Origin: JAAXTT01 sp964530215
GTDB lineage: Bacteria; Bacillota; Desulfotomaculia; Desulfotomaculales; Desulfocucumaceae
NCBI GenBank assembly: GCA_964530215.1
Contig: CAZHAJ010000029.1
Span: 1 to 15,777, forward strand
DNA: 15,777 nucleotides
Direction: 5' to 3'
Below the pieces are notes generated by a model, which saw nothing but the letters and a program-made list of their open reading frames with translations, had not been told where the DNA came from and did no database searches. Below, one piece after another: positions 7,317-14,853 of this stretch. Position numbers and translations under genes: made by a program. Position 1 is the stretch's first letter; each line of letters opens with the position of its first letter.

Positions 7317-8027
7317 TTGACACGTCGAGGGGATTTTTCTGAAATATACAATAAAATCGGGTTGCAGTGGAAAGATGTTAATCTACTGCATATGGCTTTG
7401 ACTCACAGCTCATATTCCTTCGAGAAAAAAGAAAAGATTAGAAACAATCAGAGATTGGAATTTCTCGGTGATGCAGTACTGGAGCTTATTGTCAGTGATT
7501 ATCTGTACAGTACCTGCGCTTCATGTACCGAAGGGGATCTGACCAAATACAGAGCATCCATTGTGTGTGAGCCTTCATTGGCCAGGGTTTCCAGAAGATT
7601 GGGTATAGGTCAATGCCTTAATATGGGCAAGGGTGAAGAGCGTTCCGGAGGCAGAGATCGTCCGTCTATTCTGGCAGATGCTTTTGAATCTTTATTAGGG
7701 GCCATCTATTTGGACAGTGGCATAGAGATAGCCACTAAGTTTGCACTGCAACATCTAATGGAGGTTATCACCGATGTATTGGAGGGAAGGGTTGAAAGAG
7801 ATTACAAAACAGAGCTGCAGGAAATACTTCAAAAATCATCTAACCATCCAGTAAATTACGTGATCTTAAAAGAGGAAGGGCCGGCTCATGATAAATTTTT
7901 TACTGCAGCCGTGGTGTATATGGGGCGGCAGCTGGGGACAGGAGCCGGACATTCCAAAAAAGAAGCAGAACAGCATGCTGCCAGGGATGCTTTAGGTTCT
8001 CTGGAAAACCATAATTTCAATGAATAG
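7317..8027 (+). CDS. rnc: Ribonuclease III
   Basis: RNase III cleaves double-stranded RNA, chiefly in rRNA precursor processing. The 236-residue protein has the catalytic domain signature NNQRLEFLGDAVLEL, with metal-binding Glu48, Asp52, Asp121 and Glu124 in place, and a C-terminal double-stranded-RNA-binding domain (about 163-230) ending GHSKKEAEQHAARDAL. TTG at 7317 follows GAGGTG (7304-7309) by seven bases; no better start lies near. It is 14 bases behind fabF and probably co-transcribed with it, a linkage common in Firmicutes. Confidence 0.95.
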   Translation: MTRRGDFSEIYNKIGLQWKDVNLLHMALTHSSYSFEKKEKIRNNQRLEFLGDAVLELIVSDYLYSTCASCTEGDLTKYRASIVCEPSLARVSRRLGIGQCLNMGKGEERSGGRDRPSILADAFESLLGAIYLDSGIEIATKFALQHLMEVITDVLEGRVERDYKTELQEILQKSSNHPVNYVILKEEGPAHDKFFTAAVVYMGRQLGTGAGHSKKEAEQHAARDALGSLENHNFNE

Positions 8028-8071
8028 AATCTTTTAGATAATGGCATTTAGTTATGGAGGTTTATAGTTGC

Positions 8072-8998
8072 ATGAGTTTTTTTAACAGACTTAAGGACTC
8101 TCTAAGCAAAACCCGGCAAAGTTTTGCGGAAAAAATTGATGGCTTGGTGGCCGGTAAGAAGAAAATAGATGCCGCCTTATATGATGAGCTTGAAGAATTA
8201 TTAATTCAAGCGGATGTAGGGGCAGAGACAGCGTTAGACTTGGTGGAAGAATTGGAGTCTAAGGTCAGAGAAAGAAAAGTGGAAGAGCCCAATGAATTAA
8301 AGGATATTTTAGTGGAGATAATCCAAGAGACATTGGAGCAGGAAGATAAGCCGGCTAATGGTAATGGTGGTTTTCAGGTGGTATTGATGGTGGGTGTTAA
8401 TGGAGTAGGAAAAACTACTACTATAGGTAAAATGGCTTATAATTTTAGACGGTCGGGGAAAAAAGTTATTTTAGCTGCCGGAGATACATTTAGGGCAGCT
8501 GCCATCGATCAGTTGGAGGTATGGGGTCAGAGAGTAGGTGTAGATGTTATTAAGCATCAAGAGGGGGCCGACCCTGCTGCAGTGGTTTATGATGCTGTAC
8601 AAGCTTCCAAAGCCAGAAACGCAGATGTTCTAATTGTAGATACTGCCGGGAGGCTGCATACCAAAGGGAATCTGATGGAAGAACTAAAAAAAATCGGTCG
8701 AGTCCTATCCAGGGAGAGTCCCGAAGCATCTCAGGAGATCCTCTTGGTATTGGACGCTACCACAGGACAAAATGCAATTAATCAGGCAAAAATATTTGGT
8801 GAAGCCACCGGGGTCACTGGAATTGTTTTGACTAAGCTGGATGGGACCGCAAAGGGCGGAGTGGTAGTAGGAATTGCTAAAACCATGGATATTCCGGTGA
8901 AATATATTGGTATCGGCGAAGGGATTGAAGATCTCCGTCCGTTTGACTCAAGAGAGTTTGCTCAAGCTCTTTTTGATTTGGATTCTGATATCATATAG
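8072..8998 (+). CDS. ftsY: FtsY, signal recognition particle receptor GTPase
   Basis: FtsY docks SRP-ribosome complexes at the membrane by forming a GTPase heterodimer with Ffh. The 308-residue protein has a short basic amphipathic N-terminus, the N domain (about 1-90), and the G domain: P-loop GVNGVGKTT (108-116), DTFRAAAIDQL (138-148), DTAGR (190-194) and TKLDGTAKGG (254-263). There is no long acidic A domain, as is normal for Gram-positive FtsY. The ATG at 8072 gives the expected MSFFNRLKDSL opening; GGAGG at 8056-8060 is 11 bases away, a slightly long spacing. An ATG at 8054 overlaps that RBS and is rejected. smc, often located between rnc and ftsY, is absent here. Confidence 0.95.
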   Translation: MSFFNRLKDSLSKTRQSFAEKIDGLVAGKKKIDAALYDELEELLIQADVGAETALDLVEELESKVRERKVEEPNELKDILVEIIQETLEQEDKPANGNGGFQVVLMVGVNGVGKTTTIGKMAYNFRRSGKKVILAAGDTFRAAAIDQLEVWGQRVGVDVIKHQEGADPAAVVYDAVQASKARNADVLIVDTAGRLHTKGNLMEELKKIGRVLSRESPEASQEILLVLDATTGQNAINQAKIFGEATGVTGIVLTKLDGTAKGGVVVGIAKTMDIPVKYIGIGEGIEDLRPFDSREFAQALFDLDSDII

Positions 8999-9031
8999 CC
9001 AATACCCCTGTATTTAGTCTAACTGTATTTC

Positions 9032-9048
9032 GGCGGCCTTGGGCCGCC
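9032..9048 (+). terminator. Possible terminator after ftsY
   Basis: GGCGGCC (9032-9038) and GGCCGCC (9042-9048) form a perfect GC-rich 7-bp stem with the loop TTG. The following bases, ATCTCTATTT, are T-rich but not a clean run, so efficiency is uncertain. It sits 33 bases after the ftsY stop and separates the lipid/rnc/ftsY block from the salvage genes. The stretch from 8999 to 9140 holds nothing else clear; I could not settle on a promoter for the next gene. Confidence 0.6.
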
Positions 9049-9140
9049 ATCTCTATTTAAGAGTAAATGAAGGAAGAATTAATTGTAAAGAGAATTAGTT
9101 TGATATCAAAGGTTTTGAATTGATGTTACGGGGGGATATC

Positions 9141-9914
9141 ATGACTGTAAAAATTGCAATTATAGGGGGAACCGGATTTTACGATCCTAAAATATTCTCA
9201 TCTGTTAAGAATGAAGATATTGATACACCATATGGTTGTGTTAATGTTGTGTTGGGGAGTTTTAAAGGGCAGGAAATAGCATTCATGGCCAGACATGGTG
9301 TCAACCATAAAGTACCTCCGCATTTGGTGAATTATCGGGCCAATATTTACGCTCTGAATATTTTAGGGGTTAAAACAATTTTTGCAACAGCTGCGGTGGG
9401 CTCATTAAATATTAACCTCAAGCCAGGTCAGTTTGTTTTTATTGATCAATTTTTGGACTTTACAGCAGGAAGGATATCAACCTTTGTAGAGGATGGCGTT
9501 GTTCATATTGATATGACATATCCTTATTGCACTAAACTCAGAGCCCTGCTGTCAAAAGCTGCAGATGATCTTGGGTTGGCTCATTATAATGGAGGTACTT
9601 ACGTTTGTACCCAAGGACCTCGTTTTGAAACTGCTGCAGAAATTAAAATGTTTCGCCATCTAGGTGGTGATTTGGTGGGAATGACCAGTGTTCCTGAAGT
9701 TGTCTTGGCCAGGGAAGCGGGAATATGTTATTCCTCAATAGCCATTGTTACTAACTATGCTGCAGGTATTTCTCCCACCAAACTGTCTCATCAGGAAGTA
9801 TTGGAAATGATGGATGACAGTGCTGAAGACGTAAGAAGATTGATAATGCAGGCTGTATCTGCTCTAGAGCCAAATGGAGTGTGCAGTTGCAATGAGCAAG
9901 TTGATGAAATGTAA
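9141..9914 (+). CDS. mtnP: 5'-methylthioadenosine/methylthioinosine phosphorylase family
   Basis: This purine nucleoside phosphorylase of the MTAP group cleaves a 5'-methylthio-nucleoside with phosphate to base plus 5-methylthioribose 1-phosphate, which MtnA uses next. The 257-residue protein shows GGTGFYD (9-15), ARHGVNHKVPPH (50-61), the substrate signature CTQGPRFETAAE (156-167) and GMTSVPE (180-186). The base-recognition loop reads VTNYAAG: Asn205 and Ala207 stand where adenine-specific MTAP has two Asp (human Asp220 and Asp222). Asn at this place is typical of 6-oxopurine enzymes, so methylthioinosine is the likelier substrate, especially with a deaminase in the same cluster. ATG 9141 is preferred over TTG 9120, which gives seven unconserved residues; the RBS GGGGGGA is close (4 bases). 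The exact substrate is inferred. Confidence 0.88.
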   Translation: MTVKIAIIGGTGFYDPKIFSSVKNEDIDTPYGCVNVVLGSFKGQEIAFMARHGVNHKVPPHLVNYRANIYALNILGVKTIFATAAVGSLNINLKPGQFVFIDQFLDFTAGRISTFVEDGVVHIDMTYPYCTKLRALLSKAADDLGLAHYNGGTYVCTQGPRFETAAEIKMFRHLGGDLVGMTSVPEVVLAREAGICYSSIAIVTNYAAGISPTKLSHQEVLEMMDDSAEDVRRLIMQAVSALEPNGVCSCNEQVDEM

Positions 9915-9941
9915 TAGTGTTTAATTAGGGGAGGGAAACCA

Positions 9942-10976
9942 ATGGAAAGTTTGCGCTGGGAGGACAGGCGTTTATTGATTTTGGACCAGACAAAACTCCC
10001 CGAAGCCATTGAATATATAAGTTGTAACCATTATTGGGAAGTGGTAAAAGCCATTAAAAACTTATCGGTTAGGGGTGCTCCCGCTATAGGAGCAGCAGCG
10101 GCTTATGGTTTAGTCTTAGGGGTACAGAATTTAGAAACAGAGGAATTTAATAAGTTTTATTCAGAAGCAGAAAAGATTGCAGGTATATTGTCATCATCCC
10201 GTCCCACAGCGGTGAATCTCAGTTGGGCTTTGGAAAGGATGCTGTCTAAATTACATTTATCCCAGCAGAGGGAACCGGTGCAATTAGTAGACTTAATGCT
10301 TAGGGAAGCTGAGGCCATATACCGGGAAGATTTGGAAGGCAACAGGAGCATAGGTCATTATGGTTTGGGTCTTATTCCGGATGGTGCAAGAATATTGACC
10401 CATTGCAACGCCGGGTCTTTGGCCACTGCCGGTTATGGTACCGCTCTGGGAGTAGTGAGAGCTGCCTGGGAGGCAGGCAAGGGTGTAAGTGTTTATGCAG
10501 GTGAAACCAGACCTTTGCTCCAGGGAGCAAGACTGACCACAATGGAATTAATGCAAGCTAACATACCCGTTACTTTAATTACAGACAATATGGCAGGTTA
10601 TCTGATGTCCTCGGGAAAAGTTGATTTAGTCATTGTGGGAGCGGATCGTATCGCAGCTAATGGGGATGCGGCAAATAAAATTGGAACTTACGGATTAGCA
10701 GTTTTGGCTCGGGAGCATGGGCTTCCGTTTTATGTAGCGGCACCTTTTTCCACTGTGGATATGAAACTGAGAACTGGCCTAGATATACCCATCGAGGAAA
10801 GAAATCCCGAAGAAGTCACATGTTTTGCAGGGATTAGGGTGGCCCCTGAGGGTGTAAAGGTGTGGAATCCAGCTTTTGATGTAACACCGGCCCAATTGAT
10901 AACAGCTATTATAACAGAGCGGGGTCTGGCCAGTCCTCCTTATGGACAGGCATTAAAGAAATTATTTTGCCAATAG
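9942..10976 (+). CDS. mtnA: MtnA, methylthioribose-1-phosphate isomerase
   Basis: MtnA converts 5-methylthioribose 1-phosphate to 5-methylthioribulose 1-phosphate, the step after the phosphorylase. The 344-residue protein belongs to the eIF2B-like family and has SVRGAPAIGAAAAYG (42-56), catalytic Cys155 in THCNAGSLATAGYG and catalytic Asp235 in VGADRIAANGDAANKIGTY. The ATG follows AGGGGAGGG (9927-9935) by six bases. It begins 27 bases after the phosphorylase gene. Enzymes of this type also accept 5-deoxyribose 1-phosphate in organisms that salvage 5'-deoxyadenosine, which is possible here. No mtnK, mtnW, mtnB or mtnD lies in the window, so the universal methionine salvage route is not shown. 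Confidence 0.94.
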   Translation: MESLRWEDRRLLILDQTKLPEAIEYISCNHYWEVVKAIKNLSVRGAPAIGAAAAYGLVLGVQNLETEEFNKFYSEAEKIAGILSSSRPTAVNLSWALERMLSKLHLSQQREPVQLVDLMLREAEAIYREDLEGNRSIGHYGLGLIPDGARILTHCNAGSLATAGYGTALGVVRAAWEAGKGVSVYAGETRPLLQGARLTTMELMQANIPVTLITDNMAGYLMSSGKVDLVIVGADRIAANGDAANKIGTYGLAVLAREHGLPFYVAAPFSTVDMKLRTGLDIPIEERNPEEVTCFAGIRVAPEGVKVWNPAFDVTPAQLITAIITERGLASPPYGQALKKLFCQ

Positions 10977-11000
10977 GAATTTTTAAAGGGAGTGTGAAAT

Positions 11001-12260
11001 GTGCACATGGAAGAATATTCCATCAAAAATGTCAATTTAGCTCCGGAAGGGAAGCTGAAGATTGAGTGGGCAGGAGCTCATATGTCAGTAATGAATATTA
11101 TTAAGAAACAGTTTGAAAGGGATAAACCTTTTGCTGGAGTCAGAGTGGCTATGAGTATTCATCTTGAAGCAAAAACAGCATATCTGGCCGAAGTACTAAA
11201 AGCAGGTGGTGCGCAGGTGGCCATCACCGGATCAAACCCCCTTTCTACCCAAGACGATATTGCAGCTGCTTTGGCTGTTCAGGGAATAAATGTCTATGCA
11301 TGGCATGGTGTTAACGCCCAAGAATACAGAAAGCATATTTTTCAGACTTTGGACACAAAGCCCAGCATAATTATTGATGACGGCGGAGATTTAGTCAATG
11401 CTTTACATAATGAAAAAAAAGACCTGGCTGCCGGCATTATATGTGGTTCTGAAGAAACGACCACTGGAGTTATCAGGCTAAGGGCAATGGAGAGAGCTGG
11501 CAAGCTGTTATTTCCTATGGTGGCGGTAAACGATGCCCAGTGCAAATACCTTTTTGATAATCGCTACGGAACCGGGGAATCTGTTTGGGCGGGCATAATG
11601 AATACAACAAATTTGATAGTATCCGGTAAAACAGTAGTGGTTCTGGGCTATGGCTGGTGCGGTCGAGGAGTTGCGATGAAGGCAAAAGGTCTAGGAGCCA
11701 GGGTAATTATTTGTGAAGTAAATCCTGTTCGAGCCATAGAGGCTTTTATGGACGGATATCAGGTTATGCAAAGTGACAAGGCAGCAAAGATAGGTGATAT
11801 TTTTATAACAGTAACCGGTTGTCGTGATATACTGCTGGGCAGGCATTATCTTGTAATGAAAAATGGTGCAATTTTGGCAAATGCGGGACATTTTGACTCA
11901 GAAATTAACAAGGTGGAATTGCAGGAAAACTCCATCAGTAAAAGGACTGTAAGAAAAAATATTGAGGAATTCACCCTTAGGGACGGCAGAAAAATTTATC
12001 TTTTAGGCGAGGGCAGGCTGGTTAACTTAGCAGCAGGTGATGGTCATCCGGCTGAGATAATGGATATGTCTTTTGCGCTTCAAGCCCTTACCGCTAGGTA
12101 TATTTGGGAAAACGGCAAAGACTTAACAAACAAAGTTTATTCAGTACCTGAAATAATCGATGAACAGGTGGCAATGATGAAGCTTCATTCGCTGGGAGTT
12201 GAAATAGACTGTTTAACCCCGGAACAACAGGATTATCTGGAAAGCTGGGACCATGGATAA
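11001..12260 (+). CDS. ahcY: S-adenosyl/S-inosyl-homocysteine hydrolase
   Basis: This NAD-dependent enzyme splits a nucleosidyl-homocysteine into homocysteine and nucleoside. The 419-residue protein has DDGGD (126-130), SEETTTGV (150-157), Lys182 with Asp186 in CKYLFDN, the NAD motif GYGWCGRG (216-223) and GHFDSEI (296-302). It lacks the roughly 40-residue insertion of long AHCY forms and the KPxHYRY C-terminal tail, ending at YLESWDHG, as in archaeal/Thermotoga-type proteins. The base-binding motif is H54-L-E56-A-K58 rather than HxTxE, which suggests an altered base preference, probably inosine. GTG at 11001 lies eight bases after AAGGGAG; ATG at 11007 is an alternative. The family is firm and substrate choice is inferred. 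Confidence 0.9.
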   Translation: MHMEEYSIKNVNLAPEGKLKIEWAGAHMSVMNIIKKQFERDKPFAGVRVAMSIHLEAKTAYLAEVLKAGGAQVAITGSNPLSTQDDIAAALAVQGINVYAWHGVNAQEYRKHIFQTLDTKPSIIIDDGGDLVNALHNEKKDLAAGIICGSEETTTGVIRLRAMERAGKLLFPMVAVNDAQCKYLFDNRYGTGESVWAGIMNTTNLIVSGKTVVVLGYGWCGRGVAMKAKGLGARVIICEVNPVRAIEAFMDGYQVMQSDKAAKIGDIFITVTGCRDILLGRHYLVMKNGAILANAGHFDSEINKVELQENSISKRTVRKNIEEFTLRDGRKIYLLGEGRLVNLAAGDGHPAEIMDMSFALQALTARYIWENGKDLTNKVYSVPEIIDEQVAMMKLHSLGVEIDCLTPEQQDYLESWDHG

Positions 12261-12289
12261 AGTACTGTGAATGAATTGGGGGGAAGTAT

Positions 12290-13594
12290 ATGGGAAAGAT
12301 ATTAATATCAGGTGCCACCATAATTTCCATGGACGGTCAAGATAAGGTGTTTGAAAAAGGTGAGATTGCGATAGAGGGTCAAAAAATTGTTGAGGTGGGT
12401 GTTGCAGGTACAATTCCGGAGAGTTTCAGACCGGATAAAATAATTGATGCCTCAAACAAGCTGGCTTTACCTGGTTTTGTTAATTGCCATACCCACGCTG
12501 CTATGACTATGCTTCGTAGTTTTGCGGATGATTTACCCCTTATGAAATGGCTGGAGGAGAAAATATGGCCGTTTGAAGCTTTGATGGGAGAAGATGATAT
12601 ATATTGGGCAACTATGTTATGCTGTTCAGAAATGATTCGTTCCGGCACCACCACCTTTGCAGATATGTATTTTCATATGAACAGTGTTGCACAAGCGGTT
12701 TTGCAATGCGGTATCCGAGCAGACCTCTCACGGGGCTTGATAGGAGTAGGACCTGAAAGTGAATCAGCCCTTGATTTCAGCAGAGATTTTGTCTCTAACT
12801 GGCATCAACAAGCTGACGGAAGAATAACAGTCAGTTTAGGGCCCCATGCACCTTATACGTGTCCTCCTGATTATTTAAAAAAAGTAATTAATCTGGCGGA
12901 GCAATTGAATGTAGGTATTCATATCCATTTATCAGAGACACTTTCAGAAAAAGAAAGCATTTATGATGAGTATGGAATGTCGCCGATACAACTAATGGAC
13001 AGTATAGGGTTATTTGAATTGCCGGTTTTAGCGGCTCATTGTGTTCATGTGGATGATAAAGATATTGAAATATTGGCCCGTAAAAAAGTATGTGTGGCCC
13101 ATAATCCCCAAAGCAACATGAAGCTGGCCAGTGGAGTGGCTCCTGTAATAGACATGCTCAAAGAGGGGGTAACGGTGGGACTGGGTACAGACGGTGCAGC
13201 CAGCAACAATAATCTCGACTTATTGGAAGAGATGCGAAGCGCATCCCTTTTGCAAAAGGTTAATACAATGGATCCCACGGCCCTGTCAGCGTTTCAGGCA
13301 CTGCAAATGGCAACTAATTCCGGATCAAAAGCATTGGGAATGGATGATAAAATCGGTCTATTAAAAAAGGGGTACAAAGCTGATATAATACTGCTGGATA
13401 CCTGTAAACCCCATTACTATCCAAAACATAATTGGATAGCCAATATTGCCTATTCAGCTCAATCTTCTGATGTGGATACCGTAATCATTAACGGAAATAT
13501 TGTGATGGAACAGCGCACAATGTTGACGATAGACGAAGAAGAGGTCTACCATCAAGTTCAAAGCAGAACTGAAAAGTTAGTGGGGAAATTGTAG
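12290..13594 (+). CDS. mtaD: 5'-methylthioadenosine/S-adenosylhomocysteine deaminase
   Basis: This metal-dependent amidohydrolase deaminates the adenine of MTA, SAH and often 5'-deoxyadenosine, giving inosine analogues and ammonia. The 434-residue protein has the metal-binding H67-T-H69 in VNCHTHAAMTMLRSFADD, GPHAPYTCPP with His186, His213 in HIHLSE, HCVHVDD (250-256), HNPQSNMKLASG (271-282) and the metal ligand Asp301 in GTDGAASNNNLDLLEEM. These are the signatures of the MtaD/DadD branch rather than guanine or cytosine deaminases. The ATG follows GGGGGGAA (12278-12285). It closes the four-gene salvage operon and supplies the deaminated substrates that the phosphorylase and hydrolase appear built to use. 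Confidence 0.92.
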   Translation: MGKILISGATIISMDGQDKVFEKGEIAIEGQKIVEVGVAGTIPESFRPDKIIDASNKLALPGFVNCHTHAAMTMLRSFADDLPLMKWLEEKIWPFEALMGEDDIYWATMLCCSEMIRSGTTTFADMYFHMNSVAQAVLQCGIRADLSRGLIGVGPESESALDFSRDFVSNWHQQADGRITVSLGPHAPYTCPPDYLKKVINLAEQLNVGIHIHLSETLSEKESIYDEYGMSPIQLMDSIGLFELPVLAAHCVHVDDKDIEILARKKVCVAHNPQSNMKLASGVAPVIDMLKEGVTVGLGTDGAASNNNLDLLEEMRSASLLQKVNTMDPTALSAFQALQMATNSGSKALGMDDKIGLLKKGYKADIILLDTCKPHYYPKHNWIANIAYSAQSSDVDTVIINGNIVMEQRTMLTIDEEEVYHQVQSRTEKLVGKL

Positions 13595-13602
13595 AATAAG
13601 AA

Positions 13603-13623
13603 AACAGCAATTAATATGCTGTT
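13603..13623 (+). other. Hairpin abutting a ribosome binding site
   Basis: AACAGCA (13603-13609) pairs perfectly with TGCTGTT (13617-13623) around a 7-base loop. No T-run follows; instead CGGAGGTGA begins at the next base. It lies eight bases after the mtaD stop. It may affect translation of the downstream methyltransferase or act in mRNA processing; the role is a guess. Confidence 0.5.
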
Positions 13624-13653
13624 CGGAGGTGAGTTGAAACGGCAAAGGTAATA

Positions 13654-14814
13654 TTGTCTTCAGGTCGCCAGGTAAGGGTTGCTGCAGGTCATCCTTGGGT
13701 ATATAGTACCGAAGTTGCTGAAATACAAGGAGATTTCAGTCCCGGCGATATAGTGGAGGTCTGTGACAGCAGAGAAAGATTTATCGGCAGAGGCTATATT
13801 AATCCTGCATCCCAAATATTAATTAGGATTTTGACCAGGGATAAGAATGAACAAATTGACAGGAATTTTTTTCTTAGACGAATTAAGGCTGCTTACTCAT
13901 ATCGCCAAAAGGTGGTGAAGGGCAGTAACGCTTACCGTTTGGTTTACGGTGAAGCTGATTTTCTGCCAGGACTTATTGTAGATAAATATGGAGACTATCT
14001 GTCCATTCAGACTTTGTCTCTTGGTATTGATAATTATAAAGATATAATTGTGGACGTTTTAAGGGAGGTAACTAAACCTAAGGGAATATTTGAACGCAAT
14101 GATGTTGCGGTAAGAGAATTGGAAGGACTTCACCAGTGTACCGGTTTTATAGGTGAGAAATTTGACACTACTGTGGAGATATCGGAGCATGGTCTGTGTT
14201 TCGAAGTAGATATAGCAGAAGGACAAAAAACAGGTTACTTTTTGGACCAAAGGGAAAACCGATTGGCTTTGGAGTTGTACTGTGACAATGCCAGGGTTTT
14301 GGATTGTTTTTGTCATACCGGTACCTTTTCAATAAACGCAGCCCGGTTTGGCGCCAGAGAAGTTTTGGGCATCGATATTTCCGCATCTGCCCTACAGGTT
14401 GCCCAAAGAAATGCTGTCAGAAACGGTTTCGAAGCTATCTGCTCCTTCCGTGAAGGAAACAGTTTTGACGAACTGCGCAGGATGGATAAAAACTCAGAGA
14501 AGTTTGAATTGGTGATTTTAGACCCCCCGGCTTTTACGAAATCAAAACGTGCTTTGGCAGGGGCAATAAGGGGATATAAAGAGATCAATCTGAGGGGATT
14601 GAAAATGTTAGAAACCGGCGGAATCCTGGTAACCTGTTCCTGCTCTTATCATATGAGCGAGGAGCTGTTTTTAGAGGTTTTGCATGGTGCAGCCAAGGAT
14701 GCCGGTAGAGCGGTTAGAATAGTGGAAGTAAGAAGACAATCAAAAGATCACCCCATGTTGCTGGCCTCTCAAGAGACACATTACCTTAAGTGCGTAATTT
14801 TACAGGTTATATAA
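13654..14814 (+). CDS. RlmI-like class I SAM-dependent 23S rRNA (cytosine-C5) methyltransferase
   Basis: The product resembles the PUA-plus-Rossmann RlmI/COG1092 family that methylates 23S rRNA cytosine. Counted from TTG 13654 (386 residues): a partial PUA domain begins GRQVRVAAGHPWVYSTEV; a central region has GYFLDQRENR (194-203); the SAM site is VLDCFCHTGTFS (215-226); DPPAF (290-294) and TCSCSYHMS (327-335) are the catalytic motifs. The start is unsettled. Strong GGAGGTGA (13625-13632) lies 21 bases or more upstream. The same frame continues to ACG (13639), which would add TAKVI, the usual first PUA strand; TTG at 13634 is out of frame and stops after five codons. AAAGG at 13644-13648 could serve TTG 13654. 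The modified base is not certain from sequence. Confidence 0.88.
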   Translation: MSSGRQVRVAAGHPWVYSTEVAEIQGDFSPGDIVEVCDSRERFIGRGYINPASQILIRILTRDKNEQIDRNFFLRRIKAAYSYRQKVVKGSNAYRLVYGEADFLPGLIVDKYGDYLSIQTLSLGIDNYKDIIVDVLREVTKPKGIFERNDVAVRELEGLHQCTGFIGEKFDTTVEISEHGLCFEVDIAEGQKTGYFLDQRENRLALELYCDNARVLDCFCHTGTFSINAARFGAREVLGIDISASALQVAQRNAVRNGFEAICSFREGNSFDELRRMDKNSEKFELVILDPPAFTKSKRALAGAIRGYKEINLRGLKMLETGGILVTCSCSYHMSEELFLEVLHGAAKDAGRAVRIVEVRRQSKDHPMLLASQETHYLKCVILQVI

Positions 14815-14853
14815 CGGTTTTTTTGATAAGCTTATCTTTTAATAATTATGGAG

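Noticed and set aside
14825..14840. GATAAGCTTATC plus TTTT as a terminator between the convergent genes
   Set aside because: A 12-bp palindrome without loop leaves only a four-base AT-rich stem, too weak to claim.
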